The translations under genes were made by a program, and so were the position numbers. A stretch of 64,000 nucleotides of DNA from Comamonas sp. (GTDB taxonomy: Bacteria; Pseudomonadota; Gammaproteobacteria; Burkholderiales; Burkholderiaceae_C): positions 124,001 to 188,000 of the forward strand of contig JAITLR010000017.1 in the NCBI GenBank assembly GCA_031277805.1. Direction: 5' to 3'. Positions within the stretch are counted from its first letter, which is position 1. Each line of letters begins with the position of its first letter. The notes beneath the pieces were generated by a model. It had not been told where the DNA came from. It searched no databases and saw only the letters and a program-made list of their open reading frames with translations. This document shows, piece by piece, positions 26,975-40,106 of this stretch.

Positions 26975-28576
26975 TTAGCCCTGGGTCAAGCGCTGCATCA
27001 GCCCATGTGTGGAGGCATCGATGCCTTTCCAGTCCCCGCTGCTCTGGCGGGCATGCAACTGAGTGGCCAGTTTCTTGCCCAGTTCCACGCCCCATTGATC
27101 AAAGCTGTTGATATTCCAGATGGCGCCGGAGACAAAGATGCGGTGCTCATACAAGGCAATCAAGGCGCCCAGCGATGCGGGGTCCAGTTGCTGCAGCAGC
27201 AAAAAACTGCTGGGACGATTGCCAGGGCAGAATTTCTCGGCTCCGTCTCCATCGCGTCCCACCATTAAGGCCTGGGCCTGGGCAATCGCGTTGACGACCA
27301 GGCTTTGGTGGTGCTCGCCCAGATATTTGCCTCCATCACGCAGGGCGATGAATTCTACGGGGATCACATCCTGACCCTGGTGAAGCATCTGAAAGAAGGC
27401 GTGTTGCCCATTGGTGCCGGGTTCGCCCCAGATGACGGGGGCCGAAGGTACGCCCAGAGCTTGCCCGTCCTTGGTGACGCGCTTGCCATTGCTTTCCATT
27501 TCCAGCTGCTGGAGATAGGCCGTCAGCCGACGCAGGCCATGGCTGTAGGGCGCGATGCAGCGACTGGAAAAATGGCAGAAGTCTCGATACCAGACGTCGA
27601 GCAGACCTAGCTGGATGGGCAGGTTCTGTGCCGTGGGTGCCTCAAAAAAATGAGCATCCATCGCATGTGCACCTCCAAGCATGGCGCGAAACTGTTTAGA
27701 ACCGATGGCAATCGCAATCGGCAGGCCAATGGCCGACCATAGCGAAAATCGCCCGCCCACCCAGTCCCAGAAGCCCAGCGTGCGCTGAATACCGAACTCT
27801 GCGGCAGCCTTCTTGTTGGTGGTGAGAGCCACAAAGTGGGCATCGATGGAGCAGGCCGCCTTCGGGTCTTCGCTGCCGCCCTGGTCCAGAAACCATTGCC
27901 GTGCCGAGCGGGCATTGAGCATGGTCTCGGCCGTGGTGAAGGATTTGGAGGCGATCAGGAACAGCGTGCTCTCCGGCTTGACCCGGCGCAGCACATGGCC
28001 CAGTTCATGGCCATCGACATTCGAGACAAAGTAGAAATTCTTGCCTGTGTCTATCCAGTCTTCCAGCGCATTGACCACGACCTCGGGACCAAGATGCGAG
28101 CCACCTATTCCGATATTGACGATATCGGTGATCTGAGGATTGTTTCTCACCTGATCGGCCAGGGCCAACATCTGATCCAGAGTCTCGTGAACCTCTGCCA
28201 GCGCGGCCTGCATGGCAGGCGACCAGTGTTTGAAGACTTCAGAATTCGCCAGGCCGCCGCCATCACGCGGCGCGCGCAGCAGCCAGTGCATGACGCCGCG
28301 TTGCTCACTGGTATTGATAGCCTCGCCTGCCAGCATGGCATCGCGCTTGGCGCCGAGCTGGCTTTGTTCGGCAAGTTGCTGCAGCAGTGCGGCGGTTTCC
28401 TGGGTCCACAGGCTTTTGGACAGGTCGGCAAACACATGAGGTGCCTGCAGACTCAAGTGGCTCAGGCGCTGTTCGTCCTGCACAAAAGCCTGGCACAAAT
28501 CCAGATGCTGAATATGCGACTGGTAATGGGTTTGCAATAACGACCAGGCGGGCAGTTCGTGACAAAGAGAGGTCAA
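26975..28576 (-). CDS. pgi: Glucose-6-phosphate isomerase
   Basis: Interconverts glucose-6-phosphate and fructose-6-phosphate. The 533-residue product has the PGI signature DWVGGRFSLWSAIGLPIA, the active-site segment GTNGQHAFFQMLHQG (catalytic Glu/His region), and near the C-terminus YEHRIFVSGAIWNINSFDQWGVELGK. The first in-frame start is TTG at 28576 (TSLCHELPAW follows); no ATG lies close by, so a TTG start is likely. It directly follows tal at 16 nt and is probably co-transcribed with it. Confidence 0.95.
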   Translation of the reverse strand: MTSLCHELPAWSLLQTHYQSHIQHLDLCQAFVQDEQRLSHLSLQAPHVFADLSKSLWTQETAALLQQLAEQSQLGAKRDAMLAGEAINTSEQRGVMHWLLRAPRDGGGLANSEVFKHWSPAMQAALAEVHETLDQMLALADQVRNNPQITDIVNIGIGGSHLGPEVVVNALEDWIDTGKNFYFVSNVDGHELGHVLRRVKPESTLFLIASKSFTTAETMLNARSARQWFLDQGGSEDPKAACSIDAHFVALTTNKKAAAEFGIQRTLGFWDWVGGRFSLWSAIGLPIAIAIGSKQFRAMLGGAHAMDAHFFEAPTAQNLPIQLGLLDVWYRDFCHFSSRCIAPYSHGLRRLTAYLQQLEMESNGKRVTKDGQALGVPSAPVIWGEPGTNGQHAFFQMLHQGQDVIPVEFIALRDGGKYLGEHHQSLVVNAIAQAQALMVGRDGDGAEKFCPGNRPSSFLLLQQLDPASLGALIALYEHRIFVSGAIWNINSFDQWGVELGKKLATQLHARQSSGDWKGIDASTHGLMQRLTQG

Positions 28577-28592
28577 AGGAATTTCCGTTCCA

Positions 28593-29555
28593 TCAGGCGG
28601 CGGCTTGCTGCATCAGCACTTCAAGCTTGTGGGTGTCGACGGCAAAAGCGCGTATGCCCTCGGCCAGCTTTTCGGTGGCCATGGCATCCTCGTTGAGCGC
28701 AAAGCGGAATGAAGACTGGTCGTACAACACGCGCTCCAGGGATTGCTCCTTGGCTGTCTGCGGGTTGAGGGCATGGGCCAGAGGGGGGGGAGCTATATCT
28801 TGGCTGGACAGTTGCGCCAGCAACTCGGGTGCAATGGTAAGCAGGTCGCAGCCGGCCAGCGCCAGAATCTGCCCGGTGTTACGAAAGCTTGCACCCATGA
28901 CTTCGGTGGCGATCTCGAAGTGCTTGTAATAGTGATAAATCTGGGTGACCGAGCGCACGCCTGGGTCGTTGGCTCCTGCCATGGCGGATTCGTCCCACTG
29001 CGCGCCCGCCTGCTTCTTGTACCAATCGTAGATACGGCCCACAAAAGGTGAGATCAACTGAACCTTGGCCTGTCCGCAGGCCACGGCCTGACAGAATGAG
29101 AATAGCAGCGTCAGATTGGTGTGAATGCCGCGCTGTTCCAGTGTGCGGGCGGCTTCAATGCCTTCCCAGGTGGCGGCAATCTTGATAAGCACGCGATCCG
29201 TGTGCACCCCTGCTGCCTGGTACAGCTCGATCAGGCGTTCGGCGCGGGTAATGGTGGCGTTGGTGTCGAAGGACAGGCGTGCATCGACTTCGGTGGACAC
29301 GCGGCCCGGAATGGTATTCAGAATCTCGCAACCGAAGCGCACCAGAATCCGGTCCATGATCTCATCTTGAGAACGGTCCCTGAATTGCATCACGGTGGCG
29401 CGCATTAGCGGAGCATATTCAGGCTTTTGAACGGCCTTGAGAATCAGAGAAGGATTGGTGGTGGCATCCTGAGGCTGAAATTGCGCCAGTTGATGAAAAT
29501 CACCGGTATCTGCGACGACGGTGGTGAACTGCTTGAGAGCCTCCAACTGATTCAT
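28593..29555 (-). CDS. tal: Transaldolase
   Basis: A 320-residue type 1 transaldolase of the pentose phosphate pathway, transferring a dihydroxyacetone unit between sugar phosphates. The Schiff-base lysine is in [12 protein letters not shown], and [11 protein letters not shown] near the N-terminus holds conserved Asp/Thr/Asn residues. The ATG at 29555 was preferred over one two codons earlier (29561), because AAAGGA then lies 5-6 nt ahead. First gene of tal-pgi, divergent from an RpiR-type regulator. Confidence 0.95.
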   Translation of the reverse strand: MNQLEALKQFTTVVADTGDFHQLAQFQPQDATTNPSLILKAVQKPEYAPLMRATVMQFRDRSQDEIMDRILVRFGCEILNTIPGRVSTEVDARLSFDTNATITRAERLIELYQAAGVHTDRVLIKIAATWEGIEAARTLEQRGIHTNLTLLFSFCQAVACGQAKVQLISPFVGRIYDWYKKQAGAQWDESAMAGANDPGVRSVTQIYHYYKHFEIATEVMGASFRNTGQILALAGCDLLTIAPELLAQLSSQDIAPPPLAHALNPQTAKEQSLERVLYDQSSFRFALNEDAMATEKLAEGIRAFAVDTHKLEVLMQQAAA

Positions 29556-29698
29556 GTCCATCCTTTGCTGCTATTCAGACGATTGGATAAGTGTAGAGGG
29601 TGAATCCTCTGCCAAAAGCAATGACAGATCATGGTTTGCCGCGAGCCGCCATGTAAATGCTGTGATTTTGTGGATCCTGCTTCAGCTTATTGAGCTAA

Positions 29699-29718
29699 AT
29701 ATGGACGTTTTTCCATAT
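29699..29718. promoter_or_regulatory. Palindromic operator candidate between tal and the RpiR regulator
   Basis: ATATGGA at 29699-29705 and TCCATAT at 29712-29718 form a perfect 7-bp inverted repeat with a 6-bp spacer. It lies in the 240-bp divergent region, 81 bp ahead of the regulator start. Arm length and spacing suit a dimeric HTH regulator. No match to the known HexR site is claimed. Confidence 0.45.
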
Positions 29719-29798
29719 CGCGCGGTCTGGGGCTTCACTTCGGTCTTATGCTTCAGTACTCCCGTTCTTAAATCCTTCTGCCTTTATCTGCTGCACCT

Positions 29799-30647
29799 AT
29801 GCTTGATCGCATCACCGCCTCCCTTCCGTCCTTGGCGCCCGCAGAGCAGCGTGTGGCGCGCCTGGTGCTGGCGGATCCCCGGGTGTTTGCGCATCTGCCA
29901 GTGCGTGAGCTGGCGGTGCGGGCGCATGTCAGCAAGCCGACCGTGGTGCGCTTTTGCCGCAGCATGGGTTACGACGGTCTCGCAGATTTCAAGCTCAAGC
30001 TGGCAGGCAGCGTCAGCGAAGGCGTGCCATTTATCCACCGCAGCGTGGACAGCGACGACAAGACCAGCGATGTCATGGTCAAGGTGGTGGATAACGCCGT
30101 GGCAGCTTTCTTGCAGTACCGCAATGCCGCCAGCACGGCGGTGATCGAGCAGGCTGCCCAGGCCATCGCTGCAACCTGGCAGACGGGCAAGCGCATCGAG
30201 TTTTATGGCGCAGGCAACTCGGGCATTGTGGCTCTGGATGCCCAGCACAAATTCTTTCGCCTGGGTGTGACCAGCTTGGCGACCAGCGATGGACATATGC
30301 AGGTCATGAGCGCCACCCTGTTGGGGCCTGGCGACTGTGTGGTGATCATTTCCAACTCGGGACGCACACGGGACTTGATGGATGCTGCGGATATTGCTCG
30401 CAAAAATGGAGCAACCACCATCGCCATCACTGCCAGCGGATCACCTCTGGCATCGGCTTGCCAGATACATCTGGCGGCCGACCACCCCGAGGGCTACGAT
30501 CGCTACAGCCCCATGGTCTCGCGGTTGCTGCATTTGCTCATCATCGACGTGCTGGCGACTTGTGTGGCTCTGCGTATAGGTCCAGCGCTGCAGCCAGCGC
30601 TGGAGCAGATGAAGAACAACCTCAGAGCCAAGCGTTATACAGGCTAG
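29799..30647 (+). CDS. RpiR/HexR-type transcriptional regulator with SIS domain
   Basis: A 282-residue sugar-phosphate-responsive regulator. The N-terminal HTH_6 domain (about residues 1-77) contains LAVRAHVSKPTVVRFCRSMGYDGLADFK. The C-terminal SIS domain (about 125-255) contains FYGAGNSGIVALDAQHKF and ISNSGRTRDLMD, which bind phosphosugars. It is divergent from tal-pgi, as expected for a regulator of central carbon genes such as HexR. It is convergent with, and only 20 bp from, the thiolase gene. Confidence 0.9.
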   Translation: MLDRITASLPSLAPAEQRVARLVLADPRVFAHLPVRELAVRAHVSKPTVVRFCRSMGYDGLADFKLKLAGSVSEGVPFIHRSVDSDDKTSDVMVKVVDNAVAAFLQYRNAASTAVIEQAAQAIAATWQTGKRIEFYGAGNSGIVALDAQHKFFRLGVTSLATSDGHMQVMSATLLGPGDCVVIISNSGRTRDLMDAADIARKNGATTIAITASGSPLASACQIHLAADHPEGYDRYSPMVSRLLHLLIIDVLATCVALRIGPALQPALEQMKNNLRAKRYTG

Positions 30648-30667
30648 CGGCTATCAAACCGGCTGCT

Positions 30668-31879
30668 TCAAACTTTCTCAATCACCATGGCAATGCCCTG
30701 ACCTACGCCAATGCACATGGTGCACAAGGCATAGCGTCCACCCAAGGTATGTAGCTGGTTGACGGCCGTGGTGACCAGGCGTGCGCCTGATGCGCCCAGA
30801 GGGTGGCCCAGCGCTATGGCTCCTCCCCATTGATTGACGCGGGGGTCATCATCCCTGAGATCAAGCTCGCGCAACACAGCCAAGCCTTGAGCGGCAAAAG
30901 CTTCGTTGAGTTCGATGATGTCCATCTGTTCAAGCGTCAGACCTGTGAGCTCCAGCACCTTGCGTGTAGCGGGTGCAGGACCTATACCCATGATGCGAGG
31001 CGGCACGCCAGCCACAGCCATGCCGACAACGCGTGCTTTAGGGCTAAGCCCGTATTGCTGGACCGCATCCTCGTTGGCCAGCAGCAAGGCGCAGGCTCCG
31101 TCATTGACGCCAGATGCATTGCCTGCCGTCACCGAGCCATCGGGATGAACCACGCCTTTGAGTTTGCCAAGGGACTCCAGCGTGGTGGCGCGAGGGTGCT
31201 CGTCCTGGTTGACCAACACCGGCTCTCCTTTGCGTTGAGGAATGGCGACTGGCACGATTTCTTTGGCCAGATATCCGGCTGCGATTGCCGCAGCAGCCTT
31301 TTGCTGACTGGCCTGTGCCATGCGGTCTTGCGCGTCGCGCTCAATCTTGAAATCGTTGGCCACGTTTTCCGCCGTCTCGGGCATGGAGTCCACACCGTGG
31401 AGAGCTTTCATCTGTTTGTTGATGAAGCGCCAGCCAATCGTGGTGTCGTAAATGGCATTGCTGCGGCTGAAGGCCGAGTCGGCCTTGGGCGTGACAAAGG
31501 GGGCGCGGCTCATGCTTTCCACGCCACCGGCAATCACCAGCCGTGCTTCACCTGATTTGATGGCGCGGGCCGCAATACCCACGGCGTCCAGGCCAGAGCC
31601 GCACAGGCGGTTGATGGTGGCTCCAGCCACTTCTACAGGCAGGCCTGCCAAAAGGGACGCCATATGTGCCACATTGCGATTGTCTTCCCCGGCCTGGTTG
31701 GCGCAGCCATAGATCACATCGCTCACGGCTTTCCAGTCCACGGCGGGATTGCGCTGCATCAGCGCCTTGATGGGGAGGGCGGCCAGATCATCGGTGCGCA
31801 CGCTTGAGAGTGCACCGCCGTAGCGGCCGATGGGCGTGCGGATTGCATCGCAGATAAAAGCCTGAGTGCTGCTTGCCAT
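30668..31879 (-). CDS. pcaF: 3-oxoadipyl-CoA/acetyl-CoA C-acyltransferase (PcaF-like thiolase)
   Basis: A 403-residue thiolase. The acyl-accepting cysteine is in NRLCGSGLDAVG, the second active-site cysteine in CTMCIGVGQG, and the histidine in GGAIALGHPLGASG. Overall features (AFICDAIRTPIGRYGGALSS, YGCANQAGEDNRNVAHMA) match PcaF/PaaJ, which cleave 3-oxoadipyl-CoA to succinyl-CoA and acetyl-CoA at the end of the beta-ketoadipate or phenylacetate route. No other aromatic degradation gene is nearby, so the precise pathway is open. The start at 31879 excludes an unrelated 22-residue extension. Confidence 0.88.
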   Translation of the reverse strand: MASSTQAFICDAIRTPIGRYGGALSSVRTDDLAALPIKALMQRNPAVDWKAVSDVIYGCANQAGEDNRNVAHMASLLAGLPVEVAGATINRLCGSGLDAVGIAARAIKSGEARLVIAGGVESMSRAPFVTPKADSAFSRSNAIYDTTIGWRFINKQMKALHGVDSMPETAENVANDFKIERDAQDRMAQASQQKAAAAIAAGYLAKEIVPVAIPQRKGEPVLVNQDEHPRATTLESLGKLKGVVHPDGSVTAGNASGVNDGACALLLANEDAVQQYGLSPKARVVGMAVAGVPPRIMGIGPAPATRKVLELTGLTLEQMDIIELNEAFAAQGLAVLRELDLRDDDPRVNQWGGAIALGHPLGASGARLVTTAVNQLHTLGGRYALCTMCIGVGQGIAMVIEKV

Positions 31880-31947
31880 AAAGTCTCCAGATGTCTCGTC
31901 ATGTAGTGGGTGAGGCGTGCCACAGTCTAGAGGCGTGGGTGGCAAAT

Positions 31948-32845
31948 GTCAGCGCGCACTGGTGACAACGGCAGGCCGGATAATGAAAGCGCTGACTTTT
32001 GAATACCTTGCAACCATGGCCCGACTTCCCCGTCTTGCGCTGGCGAACCTGCCGCACCACATCATCCAGCGCGGAAACAATGGCACCGAGATTTTTGTGG
32101 ATGCACAAGACAGGCAGACCATGCTGGATCTGCTGCGTGAAATGTCGCGACGCTTTGCGGTGGATGTGCATGCCTATGTGCTCATGCCCAACCACTTCCA
32201 TCTGCTGGTCACGCCGAAGATGGCGGATGGGCTGCCTCAGTTCATGCAGGCAGTGGGGCGCAGCTATGTTCGCTATTTCAATAACCGGCATGGACGTAGC
32301 GGAACCATGTGGGAAGGGCGCTATCGCTGTACGGTGCTGCAGGCCGAGACATGGCTGATACCGACCATGGTGTCCATGGACCTCAATCCCGTGCGTGCGG
32401 GTCTGGTGGCTCGCGCATCGGATTGGGTCTGGTCCAGCTATGCACACAACGCAGGCTTGAAAAACGATGTCTTGATCAGTCCTCACGCCCGGTTCTGGGT
32501 CATGGGCAACACGCCGTTTGCACGAGACGCCGCATATGTTGCTGCGGTGGAAGCAGGTGTGGGCAGAGATGAGCAGGAGCAGATCAGCCATGCAGCCTTG
32601 CGTGGTTGGGCCTTGGGTGACCCGCTGTTTATAGAAAATTTGCAACAGAAAACCGAGCGGCGTGTAACGCGTGGGCGAGCTGGGCGGCCCCCAAAGGCTG
32701 TTCAAAAGCAGGCTTGAAAGAGCAAGTGTTGCGTCCTTGAATATTTATCTATTTGATTTTTAAGGATAAATTTTATTTCATTTAATGTGTCCCTTATTTA
32801 TTAAAAACAAATCAAATAAATATATAAATAGGATCTGACCCTAAT
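31948..32845 (+). mobile_element. RAYT unit with inverted repeats on both sides
   Basis: Upstream of the gene, GTCAGCGC (31948-31955) and GCGCTGAC (31989-31996) form an 8-bp perfect inverted repeat. Downstream, TATTTGATTT (32750-32759) and AAATCAAATA (32809-32818) form a 10-bp one in a very AT-rich tract, which ends in the imperfect palindrome AGGATCTGACCCT near 32830-32842. I recall similar AGGGTCAGATCCT tails next to Y1 transposases in other proteobacteria. The outer limits of the element are a guess. Confidence 0.45.
32016..32717 (+). CDS. REP-associated tyrosine transposase (RAYT, Y1 family)
   Basis: A 233-residue IS200-like Y1 transposase. The single-strand nuclease motif HUH is seen in MPNHFHLLV, and the catalytic tyrosine is probably in VGRSYVRYFNNRHG. 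WEGRYRCTVLQ and MDLNPVRAGLV are hallmarks of the RAYT group. The start at 32016 was chosen because the family begins MARLPRLALANLPHHIIQRG; ATG 31983 in the same frame is an alternative. RAYTs are single-copy domesticated transposases linked to palindromic intergenic repeats. Downstream is an AT-rich tail. Confidence 0.9.
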   Translation: MARLPRLALANLPHHIIQRGNNGTEIFVDAQDRQTMLDLLREMSRRFAVDVHAYVLMPNHFHLLVTPKMADGLPQFMQAVGRSYVRYFNNRHGRSGTMWEGRYRCTVLQAETWLIPTMVSMDLNPVRAGLVARASDWVWSSYAHNAGLKNDVLISPHARFWVMGNTPFARDAAYVAAVEAGVGRDEQEQISHAALRGWALGDPLFIENLQQKTERRVTRGRAGRPPKAVQKQA

Positions 32846-32854
32846 TAAATTTTC

Positions 32855-32883
32855 TTGCATAAGGTTATGTCTCGTCGTAATCT
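32855..32883 (+). promoter_or_regulatory. Probable sigma-70 promoter of gltB
   Basis: TTGCAT (32855-32860) and TAATCT (32878-32883) are separated by exactly 17 bp. The predicted start near 32890 leaves a short leader carrying AGAGGA ahead of the gltB ATG at 32919. It lies just after the AT-rich tail of the RAYT unit. Confidence 0.6.
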
Positions 32884-32918
32884 AACGATCCCCGCGATTG
32901 ATATAAGAGGATTCCCCC

Positions 32919-37667
<4,749 letters not shown>

Positions 37668-37679
37668 ACACGGCTCGAA

Positions 37680-37704
37680 GCGGTGGCGGCCAGGCGGCCA
37701 CCGC
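37680..37704 (+). other. Intercistronic hairpin between gltB and gltD
   Basis: GCGGTGGC at 37680-37687 pairs perfectly with GCCACCGC at 37697-37704 around a 9-nt loop. There is no T-run, so it may stabilise the gltB end or tune gltD expression rather than terminate. Confidence 0.5.
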
Positions 37705-37740
37705 ACTGCAAGCGAACACAGATTTCAAGGATTAAAGATC

Positions 37741-39216
37741 ATGGGAAAGACCACCGGCTTCATGGAATACGAGCGCATCGAAGAGGGCTATGCCCCCGTT
37801 GCGGAACGTCTCAAGCACTACAAGGAATTCGTCATCGGCCTGACGACCGATCAGGCCAAGGTGCAGGCTGCACGCTGCATGGACTGCGGCACGCCGTTCT
37901 GCAACAACGGTTGCCCGGTCAACAACATCATTCCGGACTTCAACGACCTCGTGTACCAGGGTGACTGGAAGAACGCCATCACCACGCTGCACAGCACCAA
38001 CAACTTCCCCGAGTTCACGGGCCGCATCTGCCCCGCGCCCTGCGAAGCTGCCTGCGTGGCCAATATCAATGGCGACGCCATCGGTATCAAGTCCATCGAG
38101 CACTCCATCATCGACCGTGCCTGGAGCGAAGGCTGGGTCAAGCCCCTGCCTGCCAAGCACAAGACCGGCAAGAAGGTGGCCGTGATCGGTGCCGGCCCTG
38201 CAGGCATGGCTGCGGCCCAGCAACTGGTGCGCGCCGGCCACGACGTGACCCTGTTCGAGAAGAACGACCGTGTGGGCGGTCTGCTGCGCTACGGCATCCC
38301 TGACTTCAAGCTGGACAAGGGCCTGATCGACCGCCGTGTCGAGCAGATGGTGGCCGAAGGCCTGAAGATCCGCACCGGCGTGCTGATCGCCGGCAAGGAC
38401 GGTCTGGGCAAGGATTCCAAGGTCACCAACTGGGCCAAGGAAACCATCAGCCCCGAGCAGCTCAACGCCGAGTTCGATGCTGTGCTGCTGACCGGCGGCT
38501 CCGAGCAGTCGCGTGATCTGCCCGTGCCCGGTCGCGATCTGGAAGGCGTGCACTTCGCGATGGAGTTCCTGCCCCAGCAGAACAAGGTCAACGCGGGCGA
38601 CAAGCTCAAGGGCCAGATCCGTGCCGACGGCAAGCATGTCATCGTCATCGGCGGCGGCGACACCGGCTCCGACTGCGTGGGCACCTCCAACCGCCATGGC
38701 GCCAAGAGCGTGACCCAGTTCGAGGTCATGCCCATGCCGCCCGAGCAGGAGAACAAGCCCCTGGTCTGGCCTTACTGGCCGATCAAGCTGCGTACGTCCT
38801 CCAGCCACGACGAAGGCGTGACGCGCGAGTTCGCCATCTCCACCAAGGAATTCGCCGGCGAAAAGGGCAAGGTCAAGAGCCTGACCACCGTCCAGGTCGA
38901 GTTCAAGGACGGCAAGCTGAGCGAAGTGCCCGGCACGGAAAAGGTCTGGCCTGCCGATCTGGTGCTGCTGGCCATGGGCTTTGTGAACCCGGTGGTCACC
39001 GTGCTCGAAGCCTTTGGCGTCGACAAGGATGCACGCGGCAATGCCAAGGCCAGCACCGACTTCATCGGCGGCTATGCCACCAGCGTGCCCAAGGTGTTCG
39101 CCGCCGGCGACATCCGCCGCGGCCAGTCGCTGGTCGTGTGGGCGATTCGTGAAGGCCGCCAGGCGGCCCGTGCCGTGGACGAGTTCCTGATGGGCGCCAG
39201 CGAACTGCCTCGCTGA
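37741..39216 (+). CDS. gltD: Glutamate synthase small subunit
   Basis: A 491-residue FAD/NADPH-binding beta subunit that passes electrons to GltB. N-terminal 4Fe-4S cysteines are in [17 protein letters not shown] and [12 protein letters not shown]. The first dinucleotide fold is [21 protein letters not shown] and the second [15 protein letters not shown]. The C-terminal segment [18 protein letters not shown] binds FAD. It follows gltB at 73 nt and ends at a strong terminator. Confidence 0.97.
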   Translation: MGKTTGFMEYERIEEGYAPVAERLKHYKEFVIGLTTDQAKVQAARCMDCGTPFCNNGCPVNNIIPDFNDLVYQGDWKNAITTLHSTNNFPEFTGRICPAPCEAACVANINGDAIGIKSIEHSIIDRAWSEGWVKPLPAKHKTGKKVAVIGAGPAGMAAAQQLVRAGHDVTLFEKNDRVGGLLRYGIPDFKLDKGLIDRRVEQMVAEGLKIRTGVLIAGKDGLGKDSKVTNWAKETISPEQLNAEFDAVLLTGGSEQSRDLPVPGRDLEGVHFAMEFLPQQNKVNAGDKLKGQIRADGKHVIVIGGGDTGSDCVGTSNRHGAKSVTQFEVMPMPPEQENKPLVWPYWPIKLRTSSSHDEGVTREFAISTKEFAGEKGKVKSLTTVQVEFKDGKLSEVPGTEKVWPADLVLLAMGFVNPVVTVLEAFGVDKDARGNAKASTDFIGGYATSVPKVFAAGDIRRGQSLVVWAIREGRQAARAVDEFLMGASELPR

Positions 39217-39237
39217 TATAGGACTGCAGCCTTTGAC

Positions 39238-39263
39238 AAAGCGCCCCCTTGGGGCGCTTTTTT
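39238..39263 (+). terminator. Intrinsic terminator after gltD
   Basis: GCGCCCC pairs with GGGGCGC around CTT, flanked by AAA and seven T residues. Clear rho-independent terminator for gltBD. Confidence 0.9.
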
Positions 39264-39264
39264 A

Positions 39265-39356
39265 TTTTGATAGCTGATTGCGCCGGGTTTATCTGCTGTG
39301 TGAATGGAAAGCACCGATAAATCGACATACAGAAAGCGCAAGCAGCTATCAATTTA
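39265..39356. repeat. Head-to-head pair of the dispersed repeat
   Basis: TTGATAGCTGATTGCGC (39267-39283) and GCGCAAGCAGCTATCAA (39336-39352) are reverse complements at 16 of 17 positions, 52 nt apart. The arrangement and spacing are nearly the same as in the pair at 9057-9144, but with GATAGCT in place of GGAGCT. Confidence 0.8.
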
Positions 39357-39365
39357 ATAAGAGTT

Positions 39366-39809
39366 TCAGCGTAGCCACAGCATTCTGGGTATCGCGTCGG
39401 CAGCGCAGAATAGTAGCGCGTTCTGCTGCTGTCGCTCACCCCAGAGACGGGCCTTGGAAGCGTCCATGCCCCAGATCAGCACGCTGGCTTCGCCGGGCCA
39501 TCGGCCCTGCGGGTCCTCGCCGAAGCCGTTGTCGAAGATCCAGTCCCCGGCCGCCAAGGCTTCGCACAGTTGGCGCATGCGCAGGGCATTGTCATCGGCG
39601 TCGAGCAGTTGCCCGTGCGGATTGCAGGCCGTCAGATAGGTCGCGCAGCGGACCCGGTGCTGCGCATAGCCGGCCAGCAGCAGAGGCTGGTGCACGCCGA
39701 CCTGCAGCCACCAATCGCTTGCGTGCTTGGGTTCACCGTGTACACGGTATATGGCGCGGCAATAGGCCTGCTGCAATGACGCAGGCAGCTGTGTGTTCTT
39801 GCGATGCAT
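39366..39809 (-). CDS. DUF3293 family protein
   Basis: A 147-residue soluble protein of the uncharacterised DUF3293 family. Landmarks are an N-terminal AYCRAIYRVHG, the conserved YLTACNPHGQLLDADDNALRM segment and a GEASVLIWGMD turn. No signal peptide or membrane segment. It stands alone between gltD (convergent) and pelA (divergent). The role is unknown. Confidence 0.75.
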   Translation of the reverse strand: MHRKNTQLPASLQQAYCRAIYRVHGEPKHASDWWLQVGVHQPLLLAGYAQHRVRCATYLTACNPHGQLLDADDNALRMRQLCEALAAGDWIFDNGFGEDPQGRWPGEASVLIWGMDASKARLWGERQQQNALLFCAADAIPRMLWLR

Positions 39810-40106
39810 GGCCTGTCTATCAAGCTCCGAATATGGCGAACTGGATCATTTTGGCAAGCCCATGCTGCTCATGGCTGGACCTCTGATTGGGCGATCTTGG
39901 TGCTTGTACCAAGCTGTCTTGCCATAACTGTTGCAGCTGATACGCTTTAACACAACAAAAAACGAGATCACCCAAAAGCCTCTGCAAGCAGAGTGAGTCA
40001 GCTTCGGTGTTTACCCTGGTTTCGAGAGTTTTTAACAAACAAAAAATGAAATCTAATACAAAATAACTATATTGATACTCAAAAACACATTTGTAAGGAC
40101 GAGGTC
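39810..40106 (+). promoter_or_regulatory. pelA upstream regulatory region
   Basis: A 297-bp gap that becomes AT-rich toward pelA. CTTGGT-N6-ACCAAG (39896-39913) is a 6-bp inverted repeat suited to a dimeric regulator. CTCTGCAAGCAGAG near 39982-39995 is a small hairpin. TTAACA and TAATAC at 16-bp spacing near 40033-40060 could be a promoter. AAGGACGAGG just before the GTG start is a good ribosome binding site. No c-di-GMP riboswitch was recognised. Confidence 0.45.

Noticed and set aside
39810..40106. Search for a c-di-GMP riboswitch ahead of pelA
   Set aside because: The conserved GEMM core and paired stems are not present; control is more likely through PelD and a DNA-binding regulator.
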